Source: Gordonia sp. SID5947
GTDB taxonomy: Bacteria > Actinomycetota > Actinomycetes > Mycobacteriales > Mycobacteriaceae
NCBI RefSeq assembly: GCF_009862785.1
Contig: NZ_WWHU01000001.1
Span: forward strand, 4,712,001-4,776,000
Reading direction: 5' to 3'
DNA: 64,000 nt
The notes under the pieces were generated by a model. It worked only from the letters and a program-made list of their open reading frames with translations, was not told where the DNA came from and made no database searches. The position numbers and the translations under genes are program-made. Position 1 is the first letter of the stretch. The number at the start of each line of letters is the position of its first letter. Shown here piece by piece: positions 12,301 to 19,000 of the stretch.

Positions 12301-15300
12301 CGACTGTCGGGCACCGCCGACATCGCCGTCAGCACACCGATTGCCGGTCGTGGTCACGCGGCCTTCGACGAACTCGTCGGCATGTTCGTCAACACGCTCG
12401 TCCTGCGCACCGAGATCGATACCTCGACGACCTTCGCCGATCTTCTCGACGAGGTCCGGCGAACCGATCTCGATGCCTATGCACATGCGGACGTGCCCTT
12501 CGAATACCTTGTCGAGAAACTGAATCCGGTCCGTTCGGAAGCCTTCGCGCCGTTGTCCCAGGTGCTGCTCACCGTCGATCAGAACCCTTCGCCCCAGATG
12601 GATCTACCCGGACTGTCGATTCGTCCGGCGATGGCCGCGACGCCGGCGACTTCTGGCCCGCTCGCTTCGCTCCCGGCGCCGGCCACATCTGGCCCGCTCG
12701 CTTCGCTCCCGGCGCCGGCCGCCAAAGTGGATCTCACCATCGACCTCGCCACCGGCTCCGGCCCCGACGACGGATGGCGCGGCTCCATCGTCTACGCGAC
12801 CGATCTTTTCGACGAGGCCACCATCGAGCGGTTCGCCGCCCAGTTCACCTCGCTGATCGGCGATCTGGCACGCACCCCGTCGACGGCGGTCGGCGACGCC
12901 ACTTTGGTGACCGACCGCGAGGCCGACCAGATCCGGGAGAACTCGACCGGTGCCGACGTCACGCTCCCGGGCGAGACCCTCGATACCGCGATCATCGAAC
13001 AGGCGCGCCGCACACCGGGTGCACCAGCCCTCGGATTCGAGGGTCGGACCGTGGATTATGCCGAGTTCGCGGCGCGGGTGAGCAGTCTGGCCCGGGACCT
13101 GATCCGCCAGGGCGTCGGACCCGACGACGCTGTCGGCGTCTGCATTCCGCGTTCGCCGGAGATGGTCACGGCCATCCACGCGGTGATCGCCGCCGGCGGA
13201 CAGTACGTCCCGATCGACACCGAGGCGCCCGCCGAGCGGGTGCGTCACATGCTGGAGACCGCGGATGCCTCGTTCGTCCTCGTCGGCCCCGGCGCGGCAC
13301 CAACGGCGATCCTCGACGCAGGCGCGACCGTTCTCGCGGTGGACACGAACGTGCCCGTCGACATGGCCATCGCGCCGGTCACCGACGCCGACCGCCGCGC
13401 ACCATTGCATGCGGATCACGCCGCGTACACGATCTTCACCTCTGGCTCGACCGGCCGGCCCAAGGGCGTCACGGTGTCGCACCGGGCGGTGGCCAACCGC
13501 CTGCGGTGGGGACTGAGCGCGTTCCCGCTCGACGCGTCGGACACCGTGATCCTCAAGACGCCGTACACCTTCGACGTCTCGGTACCGGAGCTGTTCGCAC
13601 CGCTCTTCGCGGGCGCGCGCATGCTGATCGCCCGCCCGGGCGGCCATACCGATCCGGGTTACCTCGCCGATGTGCTCGAGGCGGAGCGGGTGACATCGGT
13701 ACATTTCGTGCCGTCGATGTTGTCGGTCTTCCTCGACGTCGTCGATCACACCGCGCTGTCTCGGCTCACATCGCTGCGGTACGTGTTCGCCTCCGGCGAG
13801 GCGTTGCCGCCGGCCGTCGCGAAGGCCACCCGAACCGCGCTGCCCTGGGCCGGATTGCACGACCTTTTCGGTCCCACCGAGGCAGCGGTCGAGGTCGCCC
13901 ATCAGGAACTGACGGCGGTCGGCGATGTCGTGCCGATCGGCCGTCCGACGTGGAACACCACCACCTGGGTGCTCGACGACCGGTTGCGTCCGGCGCCGGT
14001 CGGCGTGCCCGGTGAGCTGTATCTCGGTGGTGTACAGATCGCCCGCGGATATGCGGCCCGCGCCGACCTGACGGCGGAACGTTTTGTCGCCGACCCGTTC
14101 GGTGCACCTGGGGACCGGTTGTACCGTACCGGTGACCTGGTCCGCTGGAATCGCGCCGGCGAGCTGGAATACCTGGGGCGCACCGACTTCCAGGTCAAAC
14201 TGCGCGGACAGCGTATCGAGCTCGGAGAGATCGAGGCGGTCCTGACCGGTGTCGACGAGGTGGTGCACGCCGCGGTCACCGTCGCCCGGTCGTCGACCGG
14301 TGCCGAACACCTCGTCGCCTACCTGGTCGGCCCGGCCTCTGCCGAGACCGCCAGCGCGGCGGCGGCGCAGGCGCTGCCGGAGTACATGCGGCCCACCGCC
14401 TGGGTCCTGCTCGACGCCATCCCGCTGGGCGGTTCCGGGAAGCTGGACCGCAGGGCGTTGCCCGAACCCGACTTCACCGCGTTGGAGACGGGCTACGAGG
14501 CGCCCGCTGATGACGACGAACGGGCGATCGCCGGCGTCTTCGCCGGGGCCCTCGGTGTGGACCGGATCTCGGTCACCGAATCCTTCTTCGCCCTCGGCGG
14601 CGACTCGATCATGTCCATCCGGGTGGCGTCCGCCCTGCGCGCCGCCGGTTACACCATCAGCCCTCGCGACATCTTCGAGCGACGCACAGTGCGCGCCCTG
14701 GCCGTCGCGGCGCGCGCCGAGGCCGTCGCCGAACTCGACGAGTACCCGGGTGGGGGAGCGGGCGAGATCGCGCTCACCCCGGCCATCCACTGGATGCTGG
14801 AACATTCCGACCGCCCGTCCGACGTCGCCGACTTCTCCCAGAGCAGTGTGCTCGTTCTGCCGGACGGGATCTCGGGGAACGACCTACGCACGGTCGTCGC
14901 CGCCGTCGTCGCACACCATCCGATGCTCAGCGCGCGGCTCGTCGAGCACGACGGCGAGTGGGAACTGACCGCTGGCAACGACTTCGATGCGGACGCGGCG
15001 GTCGAGATCAGCGACGTCGATGCCCCGATCGGCTCACCGGCCTTCGTCGAGGCCGTCCGGGAGGGCCACGCACAAGCGCTCGATCGACTCGATCCGGGCA
15101 CGGGCGCGGTGCTGGCGGCACACGGACTCCGGAGCCGAGACGGCGGAGGACGGCTCGTCCTCGCCGTGCATCACCTCGCGGTCGACGCCGTCTCGTGGTC
15201 GGCGATCATCACCGATCTCGTGACCGCATGGGCGCATCATTCGGCGGGACAGCCGATCTCGCTGCAACCGACCGGGACGTCGATGCGTCGCTGGGCAGGG

Positions 15301-16023
15301 GTGCTCACCGACCTCGCCGGACGGGACGACGAACTCGCGATGTGGGCCGATCATCTGCGGTCGGCACCCGAGCAGGTGGGCCGGCCTTTCGATCGGGCCC
15401 GCGATCGTCAGTCCACCGTTCGGACGATCTCGTGGACGCTGCCCGCCGAACTGTCCGAATCGTTGCTGACCCGGGTCCCGGACGGCTACCGGACCGGCGC
15501 CGACAACCCGTTGCTCGCCGCGCTGGCGCTCGCGGTCGCCGACCCGGCCACCGGTGATCGGGTCGCGATCCTCCTCGAAGGCCACGGACGAGAGGAAGGC
15601 ATCGCGCCGGGTGCCGACCTGTCCCGCGGTGTCGGATGGTTCACCAGTATCGCGCCGCTGTCGGTCGATGTCCCCGCAGGCGCCGACGTCTCGTCGGTGG
15701 TCAAGTCGGTCAAGGACTCCCGCGCCGCCATGCCCGATCGCGGCATCGCATTCGGATCACTGCGCTACCTGCGGGCGGACTCGCCGCTCGCCGATCTGCC
15801 GCTGCCGGCGGTCAGCTTCAACTACTTCGGCAACGTGGCCGGTCCGGCGAATGCCACACCGTCTGGCGACGCTGCCGGCGATGACGCCGGCGGCTTCCTG
15901 CCTGCCGTGGGCGCCCCGGTGCTGCCCCGTCGGTGTCGGGCGCGATGGTTGCGTTGTCGTCGCTGGCGGTCAACGTCTCGGCGGTCGCCGCAGGCGACGG
16001 CCGCACCCTGCGAGCCGACCTGA
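1..16023 (+). CDS. Giant NRPS, first visible segment (modules M0 end to M4 epimerase), 5' partial
   Basis: Frame 1 is open from the first base, so the gene began upstream. The ATG at 46 lies inside an adenylation domain and is not a start. In order the segment encodes the end of an A domain, T (M0), C-A-T (M1), C-A-T-E (M2), C-A-T (M3) and C-A-T-E (M4). Condensation domains carry HHxxxDG (825-845, 4030-4050, 8743-8763, 11902-11922), adenylation domains the TSGSTGRPK loop, carriers GGNS or GGDS, and epimerases HHLAVDAVSW (7261-7290, 15169-15198). It loads, condenses and epimerizes amino acids on phosphopantetheine arms. The reading frame leaves the M4 epimerase at about 15925; the last ~30 codons to the stop at 16023 are arginine-rich nonsense, while frame 3 resumes the epimerase. 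The true product therefore almost certainly continues into the next segment. Confidence 0.93.
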   Translation, partial: ENGIRATVGARVPDYMVPDVVMILDQLPLNVNGKLDRKALPVPAPKSSAVYVPPRDESERQIATVFESVLDVDRVSVVESLFGIGGNSLVAAQIAARCKDDLDLVVSVRDIFEAPTVRDLAARVAGRKHVHRPELVAAARPSPIPLSYAQRRIWFLDALDPGSHVYNIPLVLRFRGDLDPSALDAAVRDLLGRHEILRTRFPSTDGVPEQIVLAVGSYQPDLDITSPARIPADDGAVDAALAEVTGVGFDLESAPPIRARQFRAGDDEFVFALVAHHVISDGGSLTPLAQDLVALYAARRGAGGADRPQLEVQYADYTLWQRHVLGDPESSDSLAAQQLAFWRHELDGAPEVIALPTDRPRPPVQSNRADAVTFEVDGELFAAVRQFAQSHNASLFMVLHAAWALVLHRLTGDRDVVVGTPYAGRGERGLDHLVGMFMNTVVLRTPVDPSQAFGALLDDVRDRDLAALGNADIPFDMIVEQLQPTRSTAHSPIFQVLLLLQDAQGARFELPGVTAELVEQYRDLTDHDLAITFIEGVGGDGVLSGVIEYATDLFDGDTVGEFIALFERTIRQVVFEPDRPMGDLEVLDADDLRRRRALAAGETVRVRAETIADAVARQAAATPDLPALVSDDRTLTYGEFMSRVTVLARELIGRGVGPDVAVGVSIPRSTEMVVAIHAVVAAGGRYVPIDVAAPVDRIRYMLDTAGAEIVLVGPGGSPSAVVESGAAIVTVECDSVIVGDDRPLADDERRGRLRPDHAAYTIFTSGSTGRPKGVTVPHDAVVNRMRWGLDELPIDASDTVVLKTPVTFDCSVAELFAPLMVGARLLVLDADGHLDPVYVAEQIARHRATMVHFVPSMLSVFLEVAGPERVGSLDSLRIVSTTGEALPPAVAAQTRNLLPDVLFYNLYGPTEAAVEITYQRIDDVDASLGSVPIGEPVWNSTAHVLDARLHPVPRGAAGELYVGGVQLARGYAARPDLTAERFVADPFGAPGARLYRTGDLVRHRRDGSLDYLGRTDFQIKLRGQRIELGEIESVLAAAPGVVHAAATVATAPAGGDHLVAYLAGSDEHPIDLDRVKSVIAEALAEYMRPTVWMVLDDIPLNSAGKLDRRALPEPEFTAGEYVAPESDAEATVADVFADVLGVDRVSVVDSFFDLGGNSLSATRVAARVADALGSDVPVRSLFDAPTARELAELVSGARVRRTDLPALGSVAGSQPRTQPLPLSFAQQRMWFINQFDPASPAYNIPVLLRLRGPVDSDAMGRAFADVVARHEVLRTRYPAGPDGTPYQEIADTDTAAPQLDWAVGDEAQARELLVRGFDVAGELPIRARLAAVGPDEHLLVVVVHHIAADGESGPVLARDLAIAYTARAQGDSPSWPPMALQYADYAIWQRRALGDERDPGSEISRQLGHWRTQLAGLPDVLELPTDHPRPAVSSMRSGSVGYRVDEDIRRGLDELARVHGTTRFMVVHAALAVLLARLSATSDIAVATPVAGRGDVALDDLVGMFVNTLVLRTEVTPHQSFSELLGQARRVDLDAFSHADVPFERVVEALDPVRSESFEPLAQVLLVLDQSGLGPRTVGDLEIIAEDPGADAAKFDLTVGLTETADGALAGKIIYATDLFDAAGAERIAAAFHSLLIEIAASSAAGADPAVGDLAILDEAETAQRVDDATGERVDLPAQALPEALTEFGAGHPGAPALLVDDRVIDHAEFAARVNTLARELIALGVGPDVAVALCIPRSAEMVIAIHAVVTAGGQYVPIDTEAPPERAGYIIDTAGATLLLVAPGDRPSPVADNGTRVVEVDATTPIDSEAPEAQPVSDADRTAPLWPDHAAYTIFTSGSTGRPKGVTVSHRSVLNRLRWGLATFPFGTDDTVILKTPYTFDVSVPELFAPVIAGARMLVARHGGHTDPTYLADVLHAHQVTSVHFVPSMLAVFLDVVPDRQLARLTRLRYIFCSGEALSPSVAAATRDTFPHAGLHDLFGPTEAAVEVAHQQLDTVGDVVPIGRPTWNTRTIVLDARLRVVPVGVPGELYLGGVQVARGYATRSELTADRFVPDPYGMPGERLYRTGDLVRWNRDGALEYLGRTDFQVKLRGQRVELGEIESVLAGVPGVVHAATTVATAPGGAQHLVAYLAPASTVDVDTARRAVADALPQYMRPTVWTVLDELPLGSAGKLDRRALPQPDFGTSESAGTVEPGTDAERRIAEVIAGVLGVDRIGVTESFFALGGDSIMSIQVSSLLRGAGFPLSPRDIFEHKTVRDLARAVDGAAAELLDELPGGAAGDMALTPTVHWMLEHADGPSDFADYSQALVLTLPSEAGEAGLAAVLESVVEHHPVLSARLSQTADGWSMRAGEPFSGTDALAVWTAEESAERAGTGAANAVVRAAHADALSRLSPAEARMIAVTGIRGEGGGPGRLVVAVHHLAVDAVSWRTIVTDLAIAWSQHRSGDPITLPDNGTSMRRWAEVLHGLAVSRASELPIWKRHLPEHPTLLGAPLDRDRDRQSSVRSETFRVPAELTEAVLGRIAGAFRTGADDIMLAALGLAVARHHGGPVPVSMLLESHGREEHVGPAPADLSRAVGWFTSVSPVTLDIDPTAPVASLVKATKEAIAERPDDGIAFGALRHLRPDSPLSARPLPPITFNFLGGGAAGRRADAVGEGTDGDVAFAPAVDAPRLPGTVAGTMAALAQLAVNINTVPTDDGRILEAEFSAPSAVLDGDAIGALAAGFTEALAQIAAHVDEVGDPGLSPSDVAPTGLTQDEIDHLAVRYPGADLWSLTPLQRGLFYQAERTLAGDRGAASSGLDVYVTQGVIDIHGHVDADRLRESARRLLGDHRVLRSGYLRTGSGTPVAVVPTHVDLVWESVDLGELSAGEAERRADELTLADRITPFDLATPPLLRFRLIRLPRGVTRFVVTNHHLLLDGWSNPLVLAELFAHHGGLELPGTDETVSRDFGDFLRWLARRDDDAGLAAWRETLAEVDGPTLVRPGFSPTATELPRDATIATGTDLAARLTQLARDTDATVPTVLQYAWGVLLSRLTGRTTVTFGETVSGRPPELPGVETMIGLFINTLPVVVDVDAAQSVRAGLADLQATKARLLDHQHLGLADIASAAGHQELFDTLTVYESYPVDADAVTAGSAAAGLEIGQVSLTDATHYPLNLAAAPSGDDLELTFKYLPNAFSDNEISRIADMYRALLAGFVDAPGCAVGDIVLVDAGERAALAPMTTPARTTPQTIPEILAAREVPGHRTALILGDRSMTYDEFGDRTHRLGRLLIGEGIGPGDVVAVAIGRSVESVIAVWSVIATGAAYLPIDPALPTDRVAHMLADSGVAVALTTTVTRLDERFDGVGWIAVDDPDTQTRLAGLSGAAIADDERTRGPRLDDVAYLIYTSGSTGRPKAVAVSHRGVAEMIAAQATISGTASDTRVLHVASPSFDAAFFEMAWAIGLGVTLVVSPADVFGGPGLVDVMADGAVTDAVITPQVLATMTPHGLTSLRHLTTAGEACPPEVVEAWAPGREMFNLYGPSEATVWATSAVLMPGEAIAIGRPVGGFAVAVLDERLHPVPVGAVGELYLAGEALALGYLNRPGLSASTFVADPYGAPGSRLYRTGDLVRWTEHEHTGTHQLEFAGRADFQVKINGQRVELGEIDAVLAAQPGVDLAVTLGVSADGIGTRLVSYVVPDADSPVDLDPDALTDAVSGRLARYMVPSALIVLDALPLTTSGKLDRRALPAPQWDSTVEFVAPATPGEADIAEIIADLLDRDRVGATDSFFDLGGNSLSATRLAARISATTGTAVAVRDVFDHPTVRDLARVVSAAESDVRASVTPGSIARPEHLPLSYSQQRIWFINRFDPDSAAYNIPLVLELRGDLDRDALRAALFDVIGRHEVLRSTVVDGDDLDGGAPEQIIHPVGDLDAESVWAQVTGSPDEITAAVTAAVSTGFDISRVLPVRAVLGSDAGDARRHLLALVVHHIAADGESMRPLLADVLAAYRARIAGGAPHWAPLSVQFADYALWQRAVLGDPGDPGSAIATQTRYWTEKLASIPDVLELPADRPRPAVASLRGASADFEIPADVAASVTAIAADRGVTPFMVAHAALAVLLSRLSGTADIAVSTPIAGRGHAAFDELVGMFVNTLVLRTEIDTSTTFADLLDEVRRTDLDAYAHADVPFEYLVEKLNPVRSEAFAPLSQVLLTVDQNPSPQMDLPGLSIRPAMAATPATSGPLASLPAPATSGPLASLPAPAAKVDLTIDLATGSGPDDGWRGSIVYATDLFDEATIERFAAQFTSLIGDLARTPSTAVGDATLVTDREADQIRENSTGADVTLPGETLDTAIIEQARRTPGAPALGFEGRTVDYAEFAARVSSLARDLIRQGVGPDDAVGVCIPRSPEMVTAIHAVIAAGGQYVPIDTEAPAERVRHMLETADASFVLVGPGAAPTAILDAGATVLAVDTNVPVDMAIAPVTDADRRAPLHADHAAYTIFTSGSTGRPKGVTVSHRAVANRLRWGLSAFPLDASDTVILKTPYTFDVSVPELFAPLFAGARMLIARPGGHTDPGYLADVLEAERVTSVHFVPSMLSVFLDVVDHTALSRLTSLRYVFASGEALPPAVAKATRTALPWAGLHDLFGPTEAAVEVAHQELTAVGDVVPIGRPTWNTTTWVLDDRLRPAPVGVPGELYLGGVQIARGYAARADLTAERFVADPFGAPGDRLYRTGDLVRWNRAGELEYLGRTDFQVKLRGQRIELGEIEAVLTGVDEVVHAAVTVARSSTGAEHLVAYLVGPASAETASAAAAQALPEYMRPTAWVLLDAIPLGGSGKLDRRALPEPDFTALETGYEAPADDDERAIAGVFAGALGVDRISVTESFFALGGDSIMSIRVASALRAAGYTISPRDIFERRTVRALAVAARAEAVAELDEYPGGGAGEIALTPAIHWMLEHSDRPSDVADFSQSSVLVLPDGISGNDLRTVVAAVVAHHPMLSARLVEHDGEWELTAGNDFDADAAVEISDVDAPIGSPAFVEAVREGHAQALDRLDPGTGAVLAAHGLRSRDGGGRLVLAVHHLAVDAVSWSAIITDLVTAWAHHSAGQPISLQPTGTSMRRWAGVLTDLAGRDDELAMWADHLRSAPEQVGRPFDRARDRQSTVRTISWTLPAELSESLLTRVPDGYRTGADNPLLAALALAVADPATGDRVAILLEGHGREEGIAPGADLSRGVGWFTSIAPLSVDVPAGADVSSVVKSVKDSRAAMPDRGIAFGSLRYLRADSPLADLPLPAVSFNYFGNVAGPANATPSGDAAGDDAGGFLPAVGAPVLPRRCRARWLRCRRWRSTSRRSPQATAAPCEPT
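400..3600 (+). other. NRPS module M1: C-A-T
   Basis: Condensation about 418-1755 (HHVISDG at 825-845), adenylation about 1800-3340 ([13 protein letters not shown] at about 2281-2319; A10 lysine 3313-3315), carrier about 3370-3590 (serine 3472-3474). My alignment to the ten PheA pocket positions reads D-C-A-H-S-T-L-V-E-K, close to M9, M11 and M13 but with Ala instead of Pro at 239. The condensation domain is more divergent than the other LCL domains here: it has TAHSPIFQVLLLL where most have [12 protein letters not shown], and DHDLAITF in place of AKVDLTV. Confidence 0.85.
3625..8250 (+). other. NRPS module M2: C-A-T-E
   Basis: Condensation about 3640-4975 (HHIAADG 4030-4050), adenylation about 5020-6545 (A10 lysine 6517-6519), carrier about 6580-6790 with the GGDSI variant (serine 6685-6687), epimerase about 6820-8240 (HHLAVDAVSW 7261-7290). 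Pocket code read by eye: D-V-P-H-F-S-L-V-E-K, the same as M4 and two positions from the serine code of M5 and M6. The epimerase converts the tethered residue to a D/L mixture from which the next DCL condensation domain selects D. Confidence 0.86.
8251..11450 (+). other. NRPS module M3: C(DCL)-A-T
   Basis: Condensation about 8260-9640 opens with LTQDEIDHL and RYPGADLW, has NHHLLLDGWS (HHLLLDG 8743-8763) and FGETVSGRP, the DCL pattern expected after an epimerase. Adenylation about 9670-11190 ([13 protein letters not shown] about 10153-10191; A10 lysine 11161-11163), carrier about 11210-11440 (serine 11323-11325). Pocket code D-A-F-T-T-A-L-V-W-K. It belongs to the same clade as M7 and the second adenylation domain of the neighbouring synthetase: all three have PKA rather than PKG in the nucleotide loop and Trp at position 331. 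Confidence 0.86.
12652..12720 (+). repeat. 36-bp tandem duplication inside the coding sequence (M4)
   Basis: Bases 12652-12684 and 12688-12720 are identical over 33 nt (period 36) and encode two copies of PATSGPLASLPA. No other C domain in the window has this insert before AKVDLT. The unit contains gct, tct and act codons that are scarce in the surrounding gene, and a semi-palindromic core (gctcgcttcgctc). It may be a short non-coding repeat inserted in frame and then duplicated. It lies near the end of the condensation domain, where length variation is tolerable. Confidence 0.9.
15925..15928 (+). other. Apparent 1-bp deletion in a C-run (frame 1 to frame 3)
   Basis: The epimerase reads GAPVLP in frame 1 up to the run cccc, then SVSGAMVALSSLAVNV in frame 3. 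One extra C (ctgcccccgtcg) would give LPPSVSGAMVAL, matching the LPGTVAGTMAAL of M2. Sequence on both sides is fully conserved epimerase. Confidence 0.85.
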
Positions 16024-19000
16024 GCTTCCCGGCCGCGGTCCTCGACGAGGCCGAGGTCACCGAGATCGCGCGACGGTGGCAAGCCGCTCTCGACGCCATC
16101 GTCGCCGGACTCGACGAGACGGGTGATCCGGGTCTGTCCGAATCCGATGTCGCGACGACCGGTCTCACCCAGCGCGAGATCGACGACCTCGGCAGCCGAT
16201 ACCCGGGTGCGGACCTCTGGCCGTTGTCCCCTCTGCAGAACGGCCTGTTGTTCCAATCGGAGATCGCCGCCCGCCCCGGGGAGATCGACGTCTACTCGGT
16301 CCAGGTGATCATCGCGATCGCAGGCGGTATCGACGAAGCACGAATGCGGCGGGCCACCGGCGAGCTGTTCCGAGCCCACGCCGTCCTGCGCTCCGCCTAT
16401 CTGCGGACGGCCGGCGGGACGCCGGTCGCCGTGGTCGCCCCGGCCGTCGAACCCGACTGGCAGAGTGTCGATCTCAGCGCCCTCGACGCCGACACCGCCG
16501 AGGCCCGCCTGACGGAGCTGGCGGGTCAACAGCGCATCACCCGTTTCGACCTCGCCCGTCCCGGCCCCATCCGGTTCGTCGCGGTCGCGATGCCGGCGGG
16601 CGAGCACCGGCTGATCATCACCAACCACCACATCCTGCTCGACGGATGGTCCGGGCCGTTGGTGATCGCCGACCTGTTCGCCGCCTATCTCGCAGACGAC
16701 GCGGTCCCGGCGCCGCCCACGGCACGGGCCGATTACGCCGACTTCCTCGGCTGGCTCGCCGAGCGCGATCGCTCGGCCGCTCGTGAGGCGTGGCGGGACA
16801 CGTTGGCCCCGTTGGCCGGGCCGACGTTGCTGGCGCCCGAACAACCCGCGGTCGCCGAGACGCCGGTGGCGCTGCACGTCGACCTCGACGGCGAACTGGT
16901 CTCCGGACTGCACCGATTCTCGCGCGACCACGGGGTCACACCGTCGACGGCGATCCAGGTCGCCTGGGCGCTCATGCTGTCGCGTCTGACCGGGCAGCAG
17001 GTGGTCGCGTTCGGTGAGACGGTGTCGGGCCGGCCCGCCGACATCGACGGCGTGGAAGCCGCGATCGGCCTGTTCATCAACACCATCCCGGTGGTGGTGG
17101 ACTGCGATCCCACGCAGACCCTCGGCGAGGTCGCATCCGAACTGCAGGATGCCAAGACCCGCCTGCTCGACCATCAGCACCTCGGCCTCGCGGACATCGG
17201 TGCGATCGCCGGACATGCCGTCCTGTTCGACACCCTGACCGTCTACGAGTCCTACCCGGTCGACTCGGACGCCCTCGCCTCCGGCAGTCGGGCGGCCGGA
17301 TTGGACATCACCGGTGTCGATTTCGCCGACTCCACGCACTACCCGCTCAACCTGATCGTCGGCCCGGCCGGCGACGGCATGCAGCTGGCCTTCACATATC
17401 TGCCGAGCGTCCTCGGCGAGGATGACGTCGTCCGCGTTGCCGACCACGTCCGCACTGTGCTGACCACCCTCGTCGGCGAGCCCGCCCGCGTGCTCGCCGA
17501 GGTCGACACCATCAGCGATGCCGATCGCGTGATGGTCTCCGAGTGGGCGAGTGGAGACGATGTCGAAGTCGCCGACATGACGATCCCGGACCGTGTTGCC
17601 GCCCAAGTGCGTTCGACGCCCGAATCGACCGCGTTGTCGTTCGAGGGCGTCACGGTCACATACCGCGAGTTCGGTTCGCGAGTGTGTGCCCTGGCTCGCG
17701 ATCTCATCGTGCGCGGCGTCGGCCCGGACGTCGCCGTGGGCGTCTGCGTCCCACGGTCGGTGGACCTGCTGGTCGGTCTGCACGCGGTGGTCGCGGCCGG
17801 CGGTCATTACGTGCCGATCGACCCGGAAGCGCCTGCCGACCGCGTCGCCCACATGCTCGACACGTCGGGAGCGTCCCTTGTGCTCGCCACCGCCGACACC
17901 GTGCGCGTCCTGGATGTGGCGCAGGCCGATGTGGTGATCGTCGACGCCGAGCAGCCGACCGACGACAGCGTCGCGCCGATCACCGACGCCGACCGGATCG
18001 CACCGCTGCGGGGCAGTCATCCCGCATACACGTTGTTCACCTCGGGATCGACCGGCCGCCCGAAGGGCGTGACGGTCACGCACGAGGCGATCTCGAATCG
18101 TCTGGCCTGGATGCAGTCGGCGTACCCGATCGACACCACCGACACCGTCATCCAGAAGACGCCGAGCACCTTCGACGTGTCGGTGTGGGAGTTGTTCTGG
18201 CCGTTGATGGTCGGCGCGGAACTCGTGATCGCCCGACCCGACGGCCACCGCGACCCGCACTATCTCGCGGAATTGTTGCGGGAGTCGCGGGTCAGCACCG
18301 CGCACTTCGTCCCGTCGATGCTGTCGACCTTCGTCGACGTGGTCGGGGTGGACGGCCTCACCGACCTGACCGCGCTGCGTCAGGTCTTCACCTCCGGCGA
18401 GGCACTCGCGCCGGCGGTGGCCGCCGCCGCACTCGACGCGCTGCCGAACGCCCGGCTGCACAATCTGTACGGACCCACCGAGGCGGCGGTCGACGTCACC
18501 TTCCACGAGGTCCGGCCCGGCGACGGCACCGTGCCGATCGGCCGTCCGGTGTGGAACACCGCCGCGCGCGTACTCGATGCGCGCCTGCGGCCCGTGCCGC
18601 CCGGCGTGGCCGGCGAACTCTACCTCGGTGGCGTGCAGCTCGCACGCGGATACGCGTCCCGCCCTGACCTCACCGCCGATCGGTTTGTCGCGGATCCGTT
18701 CGGCGCTCCCGGGGCCCGCCTTTACCGGACCGGTGATCTCGTGCGGCACGCTGCAGACGGCCGGCTGGAGTACCTCGGCCGCACCGACTTCCAGGTGAAA
18801 CTGCGGGGGCAGCGGATCGAACTCGGCGAGATCGAGGCCGTGCTCGCCGCCGCGCCGGGAGTGGTACATGCCGCGGCCGCGGTCACCGCCGCCCCCAACG
18901 GCGACCCCCATCTCGTCGGCTATGTCGCCGGTGAGACGGTCGAGCTCGAGACCGTCCGATCGGCTGCCGCGCAGGTGCTCCCGGAGTACATGCGCCCGAC

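Larger units (their letters stand above)
11470..16150 (+). other. NRPS module M4: C-A-T-E (epimerase interrupted by frameshift)
   Basis: Condensation about 11485-12905 (HHIAADG 11902-11922), adenylation about 12960-14470 (A10 lysine 14440-14442), carrier about 14500-14715 with GGDSI (serine 14605-14607), epimerase about 14740-16150 (HHLAVDAVSW 15169-15198; FNYFGNV present). Pocket code D-V-P-H-F-S-L-V-E-K, as in M2. Two oddities: a 12-residue tandem repeat just before the conserved AKVDLTI near the end of the condensation domain (12652-12720), and the frame break at 15925-15928 near the end of the epimerase. Confidence 0.85.

Noticed and set aside
12652..12720. CRISPR-like repeat
   Set aside because: Only two adjacent in-frame copies with 3 bases between them; no spacers and no cas genes.
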